Counted from the first letter of the stretch, positions 35,021-46,606 are shown. The stretch: 64,000 nucleotides of DNA from Ophiura sarsii (GCA_035610835.1 CM069449.1:14733963-14797962); one strand, 5' to 3'. Made by a program: numbers and translations. Notes: generated by a model not told the origin, from the sequence alone.

Positions 35021-38000
35021 CAAAAGGCAGGTACTGTCCCAGTACCGAGGAGCTGAAAATTACCTTTTGCCAGCACCCCTGGGTGTTGGATTTTCCCCAA
35101 ATGGGTATTTCTTTTCCCATTTGGGTGTTCCTTACCTGCTCTACTCTTACTTCACCTTTCACTCTTTCTACCACCTTTTCTAACTAATGTACTTCCTTTC
35201 GCAACCCAGTTGGCTAGGATAGGTTAGCCAACTCAATTGGCTGATAGTTTGCAATTCGGGTTTGTCTAGGATAGAGGTTCTTATCCATCATATAGGGTAT
35301 AGGCGTCTAATCCCTGGAAAGATCGAGACTTAACTGATATCTTTCTGAGGTACAGGATACAGATCCTCAGTTTGATGGTGACGGCGCAACACCACACGGT
35401 GTTAGTGTGGGTGCCAACTGGTGCTGTGACTATCTCTTTTACCTTTTCCTTCTCCCAATCATAGAGTATTGAGTAGGATGCATTATCAACTCGCATATTA
35501 CTTTTAACTTATTGATAAAGAACTATTGGATGGCTAGGTATCCATGATTTTTATAAATCCAAGGGCGAATGAGCTACAAAGCCACCGGCCATCTAGCATC
35601 AGTTGTACTTGACAGTGCCATTGCAACTTAACCTGGAGGACATCCATACACAAATAACATCAGTTATGTAGAACCCACAGGTAGCCCAGTTAGCGGGTCA
35701 GCACTGGGACAGAAGGTAACGGGAACCCACTGTCTTAAACTCTTTCCCGAGAATGCCAATATGAGTCGCAGATCAATAAGAATACGTGAGCAGATGGGTG
35801 CTGGGCCCCTTAGGGTACCCATCCGAGATGTTACTGAGGAAGAGGATGCAGAGTCTGTGAAGTGTGTCAATGATGACGGCGGTACCCGAAACTCGGGACT
35901 ACACGCAGAGGGGGTACAGCTTGACGGCAGCACTACTGAACAGTCTCAGGTCAACCTGATGAGTAAGAAGAAGAGATGTTTCCATATCGGAACGTGGAAT
36001 GTAAGGACTATGAACAAGGAGGGAAAGCTAGAACTTATATTGGAAGAAGCACACCGCCAACATCTAGATGTCCTTGGTCTCTGTGAAACAAGATGGAGAG
36101 GTGAAGGATCTTTCCAACCAGACGAGTACACCACAATCCTGCACTCCGGAAAAACCAAAGGAAGAAGAGAGAGTGGGGTAGCTGTTGTCCTAAAAGGAAT
36201 AGCACGTAAAGCGCTAGCAAGCTACAACCCCATCTCTGACCGGATCCTTGCTGTAAGACTCCATGCTAAACCTAAACCAATCACCATCCTTCAGGTATAT
36301 GCTCCTACTTCAACACAAAATGATGCCATTATAGAGGAATTTTACGAGCAGCTCCAAAATGCAGTGGAGACCATAAAGAAAGGGGATGTGTGTGTAATTA
36401 TGGGAGACATGAACGCAAAGATCGGAGAAGGAGAAGACAAAATATGTGGAATTGGAAAGTTTGGTCTGGGTGAAAGAAATGAAAGAGGAGACAGGCTAGC
36501 TGAATTTTGCTGTGCTAACAACCTGGCTGTAATGAATACATGCTTCAAACACCGGAAGAGGAATTTATACACCTGGAAATCACCTGGTGATTGCTACAGA
36601 AACCAGATTGACTACATCCTTATAAACAAAAGATGGAAGTCAAGTATAACAGACGTACGATCCTACCCTGGTGCTGATTGTGACACAGATCACTTACTAC
36701 TGGCAGGAAAGATGAGAGCAAAACCAGTCTGTAACAAACACAAGAGAAAACAAGGCAAACTGGATGTGAAAATGCTCAACGACCCAACTACGAAAGCCAA
36801 GTTTGAATCTGAGACAGAAAAGCGATTTGAAGCAGAAGCTCTCCTTCAAGACCCATCTAACATATCTCCAGAATCACTATGGATGACTTACAAAACCATC
36901 TTATCTGAAACAGCTGAGGAGACACTTGGAAGAGTCAAAAGATCCCCAAAGAAACCATGGATCAGCAAAGAAGTGTTGAAACTAGCTGAGGAAAAAAGTC
37001 AACTACGCAAGCAAATCTCACCAGCCAAAGTAGAGAGATATAAAGAAGTGCGTGCTGAAATTCAAAGACAAATCAGAAGGGATAAGGCAGTATGGCTTGA
37101 AGAGCAATGTCTACAAATAAAGGACTTTGATGCAACTGGAAAATCCAAAGCAATGTTCAATCAGATCAGATCACTCCGAAATAAATCCACTCCATCAAAC
37201 CAAGCATGTGTAAAAAACACAGATGGAGCAGTGATAAGTGAACCATCAAATATCATGAACAAATGGAGAGAGTACGGTGCCTCACTCTTTGAAAGTCCAG
37301 ATGGAGAAACACCACTGACAAAAATGAACAGAGCATTTGACGATGACATGGAACCTCCACCGCTAATGGATGAAGTGATGTATGCTGTCAAGAAACTCAA
37401 GGATGGGAAATCACCAGGCCTTGATGGGATTCCTGCTGAGCTCATAAAATCAACAGGCCAGCACGGAATTAAAGCGCTACATCAGTTATGTACATGCATC
37501 TGGATCAAATGCGACTGGCCAAATGACTGGAAAGTGCAAGAATTTGTCATGCTGTTCAAATCAGGCGACCGCAAACAGTGCTCCAACTACAGGACAATCG
37601 CCCTCATCAGCCATACAAGTAAGGTGCTACTGATGATCATTATCTTACGCCTGAAAGCCAAACTAGACCAAGAACTTCCAGAAGAGCAAGCCGCCTACAG
37701 GAAAGGCAGGGGTACTGTCGATATGCTGGTTTGTCTGCAGATCTTGATGGAGAAAATCATTGCAATAGGTCAGAAAGCTTTCATCATGTTCATAGATTAT
37801 TCTAAAGCATTTGACTCTGTGAGCCACATCAAACTTTTCTCTGCAATGATAGAGATGGGATTTCCAGCACATCTTGTAGCACTGCTTCAATCCCTCTATG
37901 TGAATCAGAAGGCAAAGATCAGATGGAATGGTGAAAACACAGATGAATTCAACCTAGGTAAAGGTGTGAGGCAGGGATGCATTGCTTCACCACACATGTT

Positions 38001-38915
38001 CGTCTCCTATACAGAAAAAGTCATGAGAGACGCTAATGTAAACCAGTATGGGATAAAAGTAGGCGGTACACCAATTTCAAATCTCAGATATGCCGATGAC
38101 ACTGCACTTTTTGAAACCTCTGAAGAAGACATCGAGAGGCTAACAACAGCCGTAAATGATGCAGGCAGGAAGCTAAATCTCAAGCTCAATGTCAAAAAGA
38201 CAAAACTTCTAACAACTGGAGAAGAACAGCCTGTGCATAATATCTCAATCGATGGTGAGAATGTTGAACAAGTCAGTCGCTTCAAATACCTAGGCTCTGT
38301 GAAAACCACATCTGCCAGTTGCACAGCTGATATAAGAGCTAGAATCGGAATGGCCAAGGGAAGGATGATAGAACTCCAGGACCTATGGAATGACCGCAAC
38401 CTCACAACAAACCTAAAAACAAAGATTGTAAAATCATTGGTATGGAGCGTGCTCCTTTACGGTCTGGAGGGATGGACTCTAATCAAAGCAGATGAAAATC
38501 GCATAATGGCTGCTGAAATGTGGATCTGGAGAAGAATGTTAAGAGTTAACTGGAAGGAGAAAAGAACCAACATAAGTATCCTGAAAGAACTTGGTGTAAA
38601 GCGACAACTGCTAGGAGAGCTTATCAAAAGAAAGCTGGCCTACTTCGGGCACATCATTAGAGGCAGTGGTAGCTTACTGGCACTCCACATCATAGAAGGG
38701 AAAGTGGAAGGCAGCAGGAAAAGAGGTCGTCAAAGGAAAAAAAGAGGTCGTCAAAGGAAACAATGGTTTGACAACATCAAGGAATGGACTGGTATGAGTC
38801 TTATAAAGGCCAAGCGTCTGGCACAAGACAGAGTAGCTTGGAGAAAGATGATCCGGAGATGTGATCGTATGGCAGCCAATCGTCATATCTGACGGAGGCC
38901 GAAGAAGAAGAAGAA
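35021..38915 (+). mobile_element. full-length RTE-clade LINE
   Basis: The 3.9-kb element has a 740-bp 5' UTR, one 1043-codon ORF, a very short 3' UTR and a GAA-repeat tail (about 38901-38915). It is flanked by GTATTGATA at 35012-35020 and 38916-38924, a 9-bp target duplication inside the 120-bp satellite, whose sequence resumes in register on the right. The short GAA-type tail and single ORF fit RTE. The element appears young and structurally complete. Confidence 0.92.
35761..38892 (+). CDS. RTE-type LINE polyprotein: APE endonuclease and reverse transcriptase
   Basis: This single 1043-aa ORF supplies target nicking and reverse transcription. The endonuclease begins with GTWNVRTM at 77-84, followed by LGLCETRWRGEG, GDMN at 215-218 and DTDHLLL near the end of the domain. 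In RNA-db such N-terminal pieces are often mislabelled craniofacial development protein 2-like because of this domain. The reverse transcriptase has SPGLDGIPAELIK, the catalytic aspartate in FIDYSKAFDSV (D679), GKGVRQGCIASP and YADD at 777-780. The C-terminal LLYGLEGWTL..WRRMLRVNW..RTNISILKELG..YFGHIIR..RGRQRKQWFDNIKEWTG is characteristic of the RTE/BovB group. A 21-bp tandem duplication doubles KRGRQRK near 38719-38763. There are no stops or frameshifts. The start at 35761 gives the complete domain set; a short nonconserved N-terminus precedes the endonuclease. Confidence 0.95.
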   Translation: MSRRSIRIREQMGAGPLRVPIRDVTEEEDAESVKCVNDDGGTRNSGLHAEGVQLDGSTTEQSQVNLMSKKKRCFHIGTWNVRTMNKEGKLELILEEAHRQHLDVLGLCETRWRGEGSFQPDEYTTILHSGKTKGRRESGVAVVLKGIARKALASYNPISDRILAVRLHAKPKPITILQVYAPTSTQNDAIIEEFYEQLQNAVETIKKGDVCVIMGDMNAKIGEGEDKICGIGKFGLGERNERGDRLAEFCCANNLAVMNTCFKHRKRNLYTWKSPGDCYRNQIDYILINKRWKSSITDVRSYPGADCDTDHLLLAGKMRAKPVCNKHKRKQGKLDVKMLNDPTTKAKFESETEKRFEAEALLQDPSNISPESLWMTYKTILSETAEETLGRVKRSPKKPWISKEVLKLAEEKSQLRKQISPAKVERYKEVRAEIQRQIRRDKAVWLEEQCLQIKDFDATGKSKAMFNQIRSLRNKSTPSNQACVKNTDGAVISEPSNIMNKWREYGASLFESPDGETPLTKMNRAFDDDMEPPPLMDEVMYAVKKLKDGKSPGLDGIPAELIKSTGQHGIKALHQLCTCIWIKCDWPNDWKVQEFVMLFKSGDRKQCSNYRTIALISHTSKVLLMIIILRLKAKLDQELPEEQAAYRKGRGTVDMLVCLQILMEKIIAIGQKAFIMFIDYSKAFDSVSHIKLFSAMIEMGFPAHLVALLQSLYVNQKAKIRWNGENTDEFNLGKGVRQGCIASPHMFVSYTEKVMRDANVNQYGIKVGGTPISNLRYADDTALFETSEEDIERLTTAVNDAGRKLNLKLNVKKTKLLTTGEEQPVHNISIDGENVEQVSRFKYLGSVKTTSASCTADIRARIGMAKGRMIELQDLWNDRNLTTNLKTKIVKSLVWSVLLYGLEGWTLIKADENRIMAAEMWIWRRMLRVNWKEKRTNISILKELGVKRQLLGELIKRKLAYFGHIIRGSGSLLALHIIEGKVEGSRKRGRQRKKRGRQRKQWFDNIKEWTGMSLIKAKRLAQDRVAWRKMIRRCDRMAANRHI

Positions 38916-40460
38916 GTATTGATATATTAATATAATGGAATAGGAATAATTAATTATATAAGAGCAATCCGAAAACCTGTCCCAAAAGTCCTAATGGCAC
39001 AGACCAAAAAAAAGACGTATCCACTCAATTAAAACCTGTCCAAAATGTCCCATGGCACAGTCCGAAAAGGACTAATGCACTATCAATCAAGTAATACTGT
39101 ATCAATGTAAGGGAATAGGATTAATACACTATATCAGACTGATCTTCAAACATGTCCCTAATGTCCCAATGCCACCCACCAAAAGGGGTTAATCCACTAT
39201 CAAGCTAATATAAATGTATTAATGTATTAATATAATGGAATACTATTACACTATATTATACTGATTCTAAAACCTGTCTAAAATGTCCCAATGGCACAGA
39301 CCAAAAAGAACTCATCCACTATTAATTTAATAATACTGTTTTTACATGTATGTATATAATGGAATAGGACTAATACACTTTATAACACTGATCCGAAAAT
39401 CTGTCCCAGAAGTCCCAATGGCACACACTAAAAAGGATTAATCCACCATTAATTTAATAATACTGTATTGATATTAATATATTGAATGGAATATGACTCA
39501 TACACTATATAAGAGCGATCCGAAAACCTGTCCCAGATGTCCCAATGCTACAGACCAAAAAGGCATAATACACTATTAATTTAACAATACTGTATTGATA
39601 TAGTAATATAATGGAATAGGAATAATACATTGGACTGATCCGAAAACCTGTCCCAAATTTTAATTTAATAATACTGTATGAATATATTAATATAATGGAA
39701 TAGGACTAATACACTATATAACACTGACCCGAAAATCTGTCCCAAATGTCCAAATGCCACAGACCAAAAAGGACTAATACACTATTAATTTAAAAATAAT
39801 GTATTGATACATTATTATAATGGAATAGGAATAACACACCATATGAGACTGATCCGAAAATCTTTCCCCGATGTCCCAATGCCACAGTCCGAAATGGACT
39901 AAACCACTATTAATTTAATAATACTGTATTGATAAATTAATATAATGGAATAGGAATAATGAGCTATATATAAGAGTGATCCGACAACCTGTCCCAGATG
40001 TGACTCATACACTATATAAGAGTGATCCGACAACCTGTCCCAGATGTCCAATGCCACAGTCCGAAATGGACTAAACCACTATTAATTTAATAATACTGTA
40101 TTGATATATTAATATAATGGAATAGGAATAATGAGCTATATAAGAGTGATTCGACAACCTGTCCCAGATGTCCAATGCCACAGTCCGAAATGGACTAAAC
40201 CACTAATACTGTATTGATATATTAATATAATGGAATAGGAATAATGAGCTATATAAGAGTAATCCGAAAACCTGTGCCCGATGTTCAATGCCACAGTCCA
40301 GAAAGGAATAATCCACTATTAATTTAATAACACTGATCCGAAAACCTGTCCGAGATGTCCCAATGGCACAGACCAAAAAGAGCTTATCCACCATTAAATT
40401 AATAATACTGTATGAATGTATGCATGTAATGGAATATGAATAATACATTGCTTGGCAGAT
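38916..40460 (+). repeat. ~120-bp satellite array, about 13 units
   Basis: Units share AATACTGTATTGATATATTA, ATAATGGAATAGGA, ACACTATATAAGA, GATCCGAAAACCTGTCCC and AATGCCACAGACCAAAA. Several units are shortened, and one 50-bp segment (ACTATATAAGAGTGATCCGA.. type) is directly doubled near 39965-40045. The start is the right target duplication of the RTE LINE. Confidence 0.9.
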
Positions 40461-41530
40461 AGTATTAAATAAAGATGCACAATGCTATTTGCAATTCACG
40501 CTGCGTGTCACAACGAATCTCATTTATTTTGTTCACCGAATGAGAAGCTCCTTTTTAATCGAATCTAATTAACATATCGTGACGTTACGAAATATTATTA
40601 GACTTGTTTAAATATTATGAATTATTTAACATGAACTGAGTGTCACACGCAATTACCCATAACAGCGTATGTACTATTCAGGCAAAAGGCCTCCTAGAGC
40701 GCAACGACATATAATCTGATGATACGCCTGTGACGATGTTGGCTTATCTGTTTAAAAGCCAGCAAATGTCCATGCGCGATAAGCGTGTGTAATTGTGCAA
40801 ACGGAATAGTTGATGCCGATGCCTTGCGTACATACTTATTCGACCTTGCATGGTCGATATTTCTTGTAAGAGTCTTTTATAGGAGTTCTTATTTATACGA
40901 GTCAATAGTCCGTAAGATAATTGTCTATTATCTTAGAAATTAGGCACATGGTTACGTGCACCCGGATGGATAGATATGTTTTATAGATAATGTTGATAAA
41001 TTAATTTATGTCATTTTGTTTAATACCAAGGATATTTTTTTCTATATAATTCTGCCACAAAAGTCACGCACACAGGGACTTTAAATACCCCCCACCCCCT
41101 TTGTAATAGCAAAAAACGGACCCCGACCTAAGACGGTAGAATGCCGTGGCATGTGAATTTTGGTTGAAGAAGACGAGAGCGTTATACAGGTTTGAACGAA
41201 ACACGACGTTACCGTCATCATTCAGGTGAAGACCATTACGTCTGAAAAGCCTACATTTGGAATGTAACGGCAGGCTGATGTGGCTGCCATTTCATAGATT
41301 CAAATTAGCTCTGTAATAACATGCTAATTATTTAGACACTATTTGCATTTACTACTAACATTTGGTATGGTTAGAAAGATGAGTGTTTCATCTTTATGAA
41401 TTTGTGAAAATAAGGTACATGTTATATCGGAGATTTTAGAGATATCTTGAGTTTAAAAAAACTTGAACAGAAAACAGAAACTTATCATCTACAGATAATA
41501 GGGATAATAAAGGTTGTAACAGCTGGCCTA
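40461..41530. other. no gene recognised
   Basis: There is no domain-bearing open frame, RNA gene or repeat structure that I can support. Confidence 0.45.
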
Positions 41531-41536
41531 AACTAT

Positions 41537-41716
41537 TCAGAGTAACGGGAAATCTACTATCTGCCTTAGCTCCTGTCCTGCCCTCATGTCCTGAAGTTTG
41601 CAGCCTTCCTTCAGTTTTTGCACAATCATATTAGCTGTAGTGTCTACCCAGCCATTAATGTTATGCACGTAAGATAGTGCTGAGACATAGGTCTCAATCT
41701 CCTCCTCTGAAATCAG
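41537..41716 (-). pseudogene. DIRS-type tyrosine recombinase N-terminal fragment
   Basis: The minus frame reads SEEEIETYVSALSYVHNING, then a linker and MIVQKLKEG before a stop at 41537. This resembles the SAM-like core-binding domain of tyrosine recombinases in DIRS retroelements (..TYxSAISFVHKxxG..DPT..F.V.KLL.G). The catalytic domain is absent. It directly follows an RNase H fragment on the same strand in another frame, the expected gene order for a DIRS element. Confidence 0.55.
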
Positions 41717-41890
41717 GACAAAGAATCAGCTATGTCATTGATCTTGCCCGGGATATGACGCGTAGACAGTGATAGGCATAATTTGAGACATTGTAGCACA
41801 AAAAATATAACGAGCCTCATGATATCTGGACTGTGTGACGTCTGCTTATTGATTATTGCCACTGCCGCCTCATTATCTGAACGTATCAAC
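41713..41890 (-). pseudogene. DIRS-type RNase H fragment
   Basis: The minus frame reads SDNEAAVAIINKQTSHSPDI, then MRLVIFFVLQCLKLCLSLS and RHIPGKINDIADSLS before a stop. This is the C-terminal part of the retroelement RNase H: a DNEAAV..INK motif, then HIPG..N..AD.LS. The N-terminal RNase H and the reverse transcriptase are missing and are replaced upstream by a C-rich stretch. The fragment and the recombinase piece next to it are remnants of one DIRS-like copy. Confidence 0.7.
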
Positions 41891-41924
41891 TTCCTAAAGC
41901 AAAGTGGGCACCCTGTCCCCCTTG

Positions 41925-41941
41925 CCCCCCCCCCCCCCCCC
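41925..41941 (+). repeat. 17-base poly-C tract
   Basis: This unbroken C17 run lies between the DIRS fragment and a satellite copy. Confidence 0.9.
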
Positions 41942-41954
41942 ACCCCCGCCATGA

Positions 41955-42060
41955 TATTGTCCCAATGCCATAGACCAAAAGGACTTATACACTATTAATT
42001 TAATTATACTGTATTAATATATATTTATATAATGGAATAGGAATATTATACTCATGTAAT
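41955..42060 (+). repeat. ~120-bp satellite family, outlying copy
   Basis: GTCCCAATGCCATAGACCAA, ACACTATTAATTTAAT and ATAATGGAATAGGAATA identify it as the same family as 38916-40460. Confidence 0.8.
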
Positions 42061-42204
42061 AAAGAAGTTCCAATAATGAATGTTCGTGAGTGTATGTATT
42101 AATTGCTATTGAACTCTATCTACATTTCGTGAGTGGTTACTTGAAGGATGAACCAATAAATCTCATACAAAGTCACTAGTTATATTTTTATAAGTAATGT
42201 ACAC

Positions 42205-43375
42205 GGGGCTCACTTTCATTTTAAAGTTGCAAGTGAGCATTTACACATTACACATTTACATTTGCAGGTTCACCACATCACCGAAAGTGTGTGTAGTTGT
42301 TTTGGTTGGACCCCTTACATTTCTAGTTTTGTGTAGTTGAATATAACTGGTGGACCACTTTCATTTTAAAGTTGCAAATGAGCATTTACACATTTACACA
42401 TTTACATTTGCAGGTTCACCACATCACCGAAAGTGTGTGTAGTTGTTTTGGTTGGACCCCTTACATTTCTAGTTTTGTGTAGTTGAATATAACTGGTGGA
42501 CCACTTTCATTTTAAAGTTTCAAGTGAGCATTTACACATTACACATTTACATTTGCAGGTTCACCACATCACCGAAAGTGTGTGTAGTTGTTTTGGTTGG
42601 ACCCCTTACATTTCTAGTTTTGTGTAGTTGAATATAACTGGTGGACCACTTTCATTTTAAAGTTGCAAGTGAGCATTTACACATTTACACATTTACATTT
42701 GCAGGTTCACCACATCACCGAAAGTGTGTATAGTTGTTTTGGTTGGACCCCTTACATTTCTAGTTTTGTGTAGTTGAATATAACTGGTGGACCACTTTCA
42801 TTTTAAAAGTTGCAAGTGAGCATTTACACATTTACACATTTACATTTGCAGGTTCACCACATCACCGAAAGTGTGTGTAGTTGTTTTGGTTGGACCCCTT
42901 ACATTTCTAGTTTTGTGTAGTTGAATATAACTGGTGGACCACTTTCATTTTAAAGTTGCAAGTGAGCATTTGCACATGTACACATTTACATTTGAAGGTT
43001 CACCACATCACCGAAAGTGTGTGTAGTTGTTTTGGTTGGACCCCTTACATTTCTAGTTGTGTGTAGTTGAATATAACTGGTGGACCACTTTCATTTTAAA
43101 GTTGCAAGTGAGCATTTACACATTACACATTTACATTTGCAGGTTCACCACATCACCGAAAGTGTGTGTAGTTGTTTTGGTTGGACCCCTTACATTTCTA
43201 GTTTTGTGTAGTTGAATATAACTGGTGGACCACTTTCATTTTAAAGTTGCAAGTGAGCATTTACACATTACACATTTACATTCGCAGGTTCACCACATCA
43301 CCGAAAGTGTGTGTAGTTGTTTTGGTTGGACCCCTTACATTTCTAGTTTTGTGTAGTTGAATATAACTGGAGGAC
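42205..43375 (+). repeat. 145-147-bp satellite, 8 copies
   Basis: GGTTGGACCCCTTACATTTC recurs at 42304, 42450, 42595, 42741, 42888, 43034, 43179 and 43324. Copies are nearly identical. They differ mainly in one or two extra TTTACACA steps within a short internal repeat. The array has no coding potential. Confidence 0.95.
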
Positions 43376-43580
43376 CCCAAGTTTTCTTATTTTTGACCCT
43401 TAAATCAGATAATCAGCGCTACCCTTGTTGTCAACAGATCACATAATATATTGAAAAACTCTACTCATTTTCAATACAATATTAAAATTTTGACATTTTG
43501 CTTTCTATTAGACTCTATTAAAATTGGGTTCCTTATTTATCAAATTGGGTGCTGATCTGATCAGGCACTTTTATACTAGA

Positions 43581-43812
43581 CCTATGAGTCCAGCAGCATA
43601 GTCCAGTAGCATAGCCAGGGTTTATCACGCCGGTGTGGAGACTCTACGCCTCCCCCCCCCCCCCCCCCCCCCACCACCACCACCACCCATCCCCGCTTGT
43701 CATTTTCTGACTCGACGGTAAATCCAAAAGTTACATGAAAAACCTGGCTATCGAACCGGGTCGAAAAAAAATACCCTTAGCCGAGTGACCCTGGCTATGC
43801 CACTGCCTATGA
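43581..43812. mobile_element. hAT-type MITE with C21 tract
   Basis: CAGTAGCATAGCCAGGG at 43604-43620 and CCCTGGCTATGCCACTG at 43789-43805 are inverted (16 of 17). CCTATGA flanks at 43581-43587 and 43806-43812 could be the target duplication, with the left terminal motif partly doubled (CCAGCAGCATAGT). The CAGTGGC.. terminus and a 7-8-bp duplication suggest hAT. Inside is a 21-base C run (43652-43672). Confidence 0.65.
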
Positions 43813-44004
43813 CCGCCCCCCTAACAAAAACCCAAGATACGCAACTGACGTGAAGCGAGAGTATCCGATCATAAATCTGTATGATTATTATATGATAGTC
43901 TATATTTGAACAACGTGTATCACCGTCGGTCAATACTCAGCCCATACACTAAAGAAGAACACATTCAGAGGAATCTATGAATCAATAAAACACCTTTCTC
44001 ATGA

Positions 44005-44283
44005 ATGTGTTTTTTGTTACCAACTTGCTTGCATGAAATGGACAAACAAGGCCCGTCGGAAGGGGTGCGACGATGCGGATTTAGTCGCACCAATATTTTC
44101 CAGAGGAGAAAAAATGAATGGCTCAGTACTTTTTCTTTTAGTCTTAATATTGAAGTTGTCGTATCCCACCAAATCTTTGCAACAATGGGACAGGGACAAC
44201 AAAGACTAAACCATCTCTTGTGTCTGAATATACACAAGGCCTACACTGACAACTTGAACTTGATTGACATTGCTAACTTTTGA
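44005..44283 (+). pseudogene. hAT-like transposase C-terminal relic
   Basis: The frame ends MGQGQQRLNHLLCLNIHKAY, then TDNLNLIDIANF and a stop at 44281-44283. This closely fits the C-terminus of ZMYM1/KIAA1586-like hAT transposases (M..QRLN.L..L.IHK..TD.LNL..VANEF). Only about 30-40 residues are recognisable. The upstream part of the frame (to 44005) does not resemble the family and may be unrelated repeat sequence. No termini were assigned. Confidence 0.55.
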
Positions 44284-44289
44284 ATACAT

Positions 44290-44739
44290 TCTGGACCATT
44301 TTAGTTTAAAAATAGGAAAACAATTTCCGGATCTTTTGAGTGCTGCCTTTTATTCCATATTTCAAATTAATTGATGCAAGTCTCTCTTCCAGTATTACTT
44401 TATGATATGTCATTCATTTCAGCAACGGATTAGTGACACTCATTTAGCAAATTTTAACTCCGGACAAAAAATAGTTATATCAGCTGGTCTGCTAGTGCTG
44501 CTTTCAATTTTGCCCAATTACAGCATTTGAACTACATATAAATGTTAATGGCTTCAAAATATGATAATAGATATTTTTTCTGTAGAATAGATAGACTATA
44601 GATAGTATTTATTTAAAATAAATATTTAATACAATATTAGAAAAATCCAATCAGTAAATTAATTCGATGAATAAAATTAAACTATAATTAGTTTAAATAA
44701 ATGATTAATGAATATATCAATTAGCCATTGTTTATAAAA
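44290..44739. other. no gene recognised
   Basis: A phrase near 44650-44706 (CAGTAAATTAATTCGATGAAT, ..AAAATTAAAC..) recurs near 45828-45895. Nothing else was seen. Confidence 0.45.
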
Positions 44740-45891
44740 TACCGGTAGATAGATTAGATGACTGGCTAGATAGATAGTTAGATAGACAGGAAGATTGAAA
44801 GATAGATGTAATATGAATGATTGATTGAGAGATTGAGAGATTGATGTATTGATAGATGAGTAGCAACTACCGTTCCAAATGGTTTAACTTATAGTATTTC
44901 ATAATATATAAACCTCACATGTCCACCCTTAACAACAGGAATGAGTTAGTTAGCGGTTGTGTGCATACGAAAAAGCATCTCCTATGCAACCTCAGATAAA
45001 TTTGGCTTTGTACTTGGTATTGTAAATTTATACGCATTGTACGCGTGCGTATTCAGCGTAATTTCAGCGTATACGCAACACCCGCTTGCGTGCGCATCGC
45101 GATATTCTACTGGTTGTAATCATGTTTATCATTATTTATTATTCAACTGACGATTGTGGGCGAAAGCCCATACGAAAGAGATATGTCTTGAATAAAATGT
45201 AAACAGTTTACTCACAATCATTATTATTATTGCTCCCATGTGGTCGAGCACTTTATCGATACTGATTCAAGTAAAACTCTGGATTGATTATATACATAGA
45301 TTGATTGATGGATTGATAAAAAAGATACATTGATAGATTGATTGATAGATAGCTTGGTAGATAGATTGATAGATATATAGAATATGATAGAGATTGGTTG
45401 ATTAATAGATAAGATAGACTGATAGATTAATAGATAAATACATTGATAGATTGATTGATAGACAGATTGATAGATAGATATATATATATATATATATATA
45501 TATATTGATAGATTAATAGACTGATTGATAGATTAATATATAGGCGGCTTGATAGACTGATTGATAGATAGATTGATAGAATAATAGATATATTGATCGA
45601 TAGATAGATTGATAGAATATGATATAGATCGGTTGATTGATATATTGATCAATATATTGATTAATAGATTAGATAGATTAATATATATGTACATTAATAG
45701 ATTGATTGATAGATTGATTTATAGATATATAGATTGACATATTGATAGATAGATTGATAGATTCACCCCAATATTTTCCAGAGGGGAAACAATTAACGTC
45801 AGTAAAAATTAACATCAGTAAGCATACGTCCATTCAGTAAATTCATTCGATGAATAAAATTAACATTTAGGATAATTAGTTAAAATAAATG

Positions 45892-45935
<44 letters not shown>

Positions 45936-45939
45936 TATA

Positions 45940-45985
<46 letters not shown>

Positions 45986-46265
45986 ATTGATAGCTTGATT
46001 GATAGTTAGATTGAGTGATTAAATAAATATTTAAACAATGATGTATTCCCTAAATAAAGATAAATTGATAGAATATGATAGAAATTGGTTGGTTGGTAGA
46101 TTGATCGATATATTGACTGATAGACTAATAGATTGATAGATTGATTGATATACTGAAAGATTGATTGATAGATTGATAGATTAATAGATTGATAGCATAT
46201 GATATAGATTAGGTTGATTGATAGATTAATTAATATATTGATTGATAGATAGATTGATAGAACTG
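44740..46265. repeat. GATA/GATT low-complexity DNA with AT microsatellites
   Basis: GATAGATTGATAGATAGATT variants fill 44740-44870, 45290-45770 and 46065-46265. Pure TA runs lie near 45478-45505 and 45895-45985. Between blocks lies non-repetitive DNA (44880-45240). Open frames of serine/isoleucine-rich composition on the minus strand are repeat-derived. Confidence 0.9.
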
Positions 46266-46299
46266 ACATATATTTTTATAAATCATGTTAACAGTTTTC

Positions 46300-46535
46300 T
46301 TAGTTCAATTTAACACAATTTTGACACAAATTTGACACAATTTTGACACAATTTGTTTTTACTTGGTATATTTGACATTATTTTGACATAGTCTTTCAAT
46401 TTGAAGTTAAATTTGATATATTTTTGAAATACTAACTCGTTATTTGACACAAAATAATTTGTCAAAGTTGAATCAAACTCCTTTTAACACAGATTTGATA
46501 CACTCTTGACATAGATTTGACATACAATTTTCTCC
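46300..46535 (+). repeat. TTTGACACAA motif cluster
   Basis: TTTGACAC or TTTGACAT recurs about ten times with spacings of roughly 10-25 bp, often followed by AATTT. It is a degenerate minisatellite. Confidence 0.7.
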
Positions 46536-46606
46536 AAGGGTAAGCATGCTTCATCGTTTAAACTGAAGAGTCAGCTTTCCTATTTTTTAGAATTGATTCT
46601 TTGCAT

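Noticed and set aside
41713..41998. Start of minus-strand frame with MAGVGGGGG and plus-strand Pro-rich frame
   Set aside because: The Gly/Pro part is only the poly-C tract; only the RNase H portion is kept.
42205..43375. CRISPR-like regular repeats
   Set aside because: Units are contiguous 145-147-bp satellites without unique spacers, in a eukaryotic genome.
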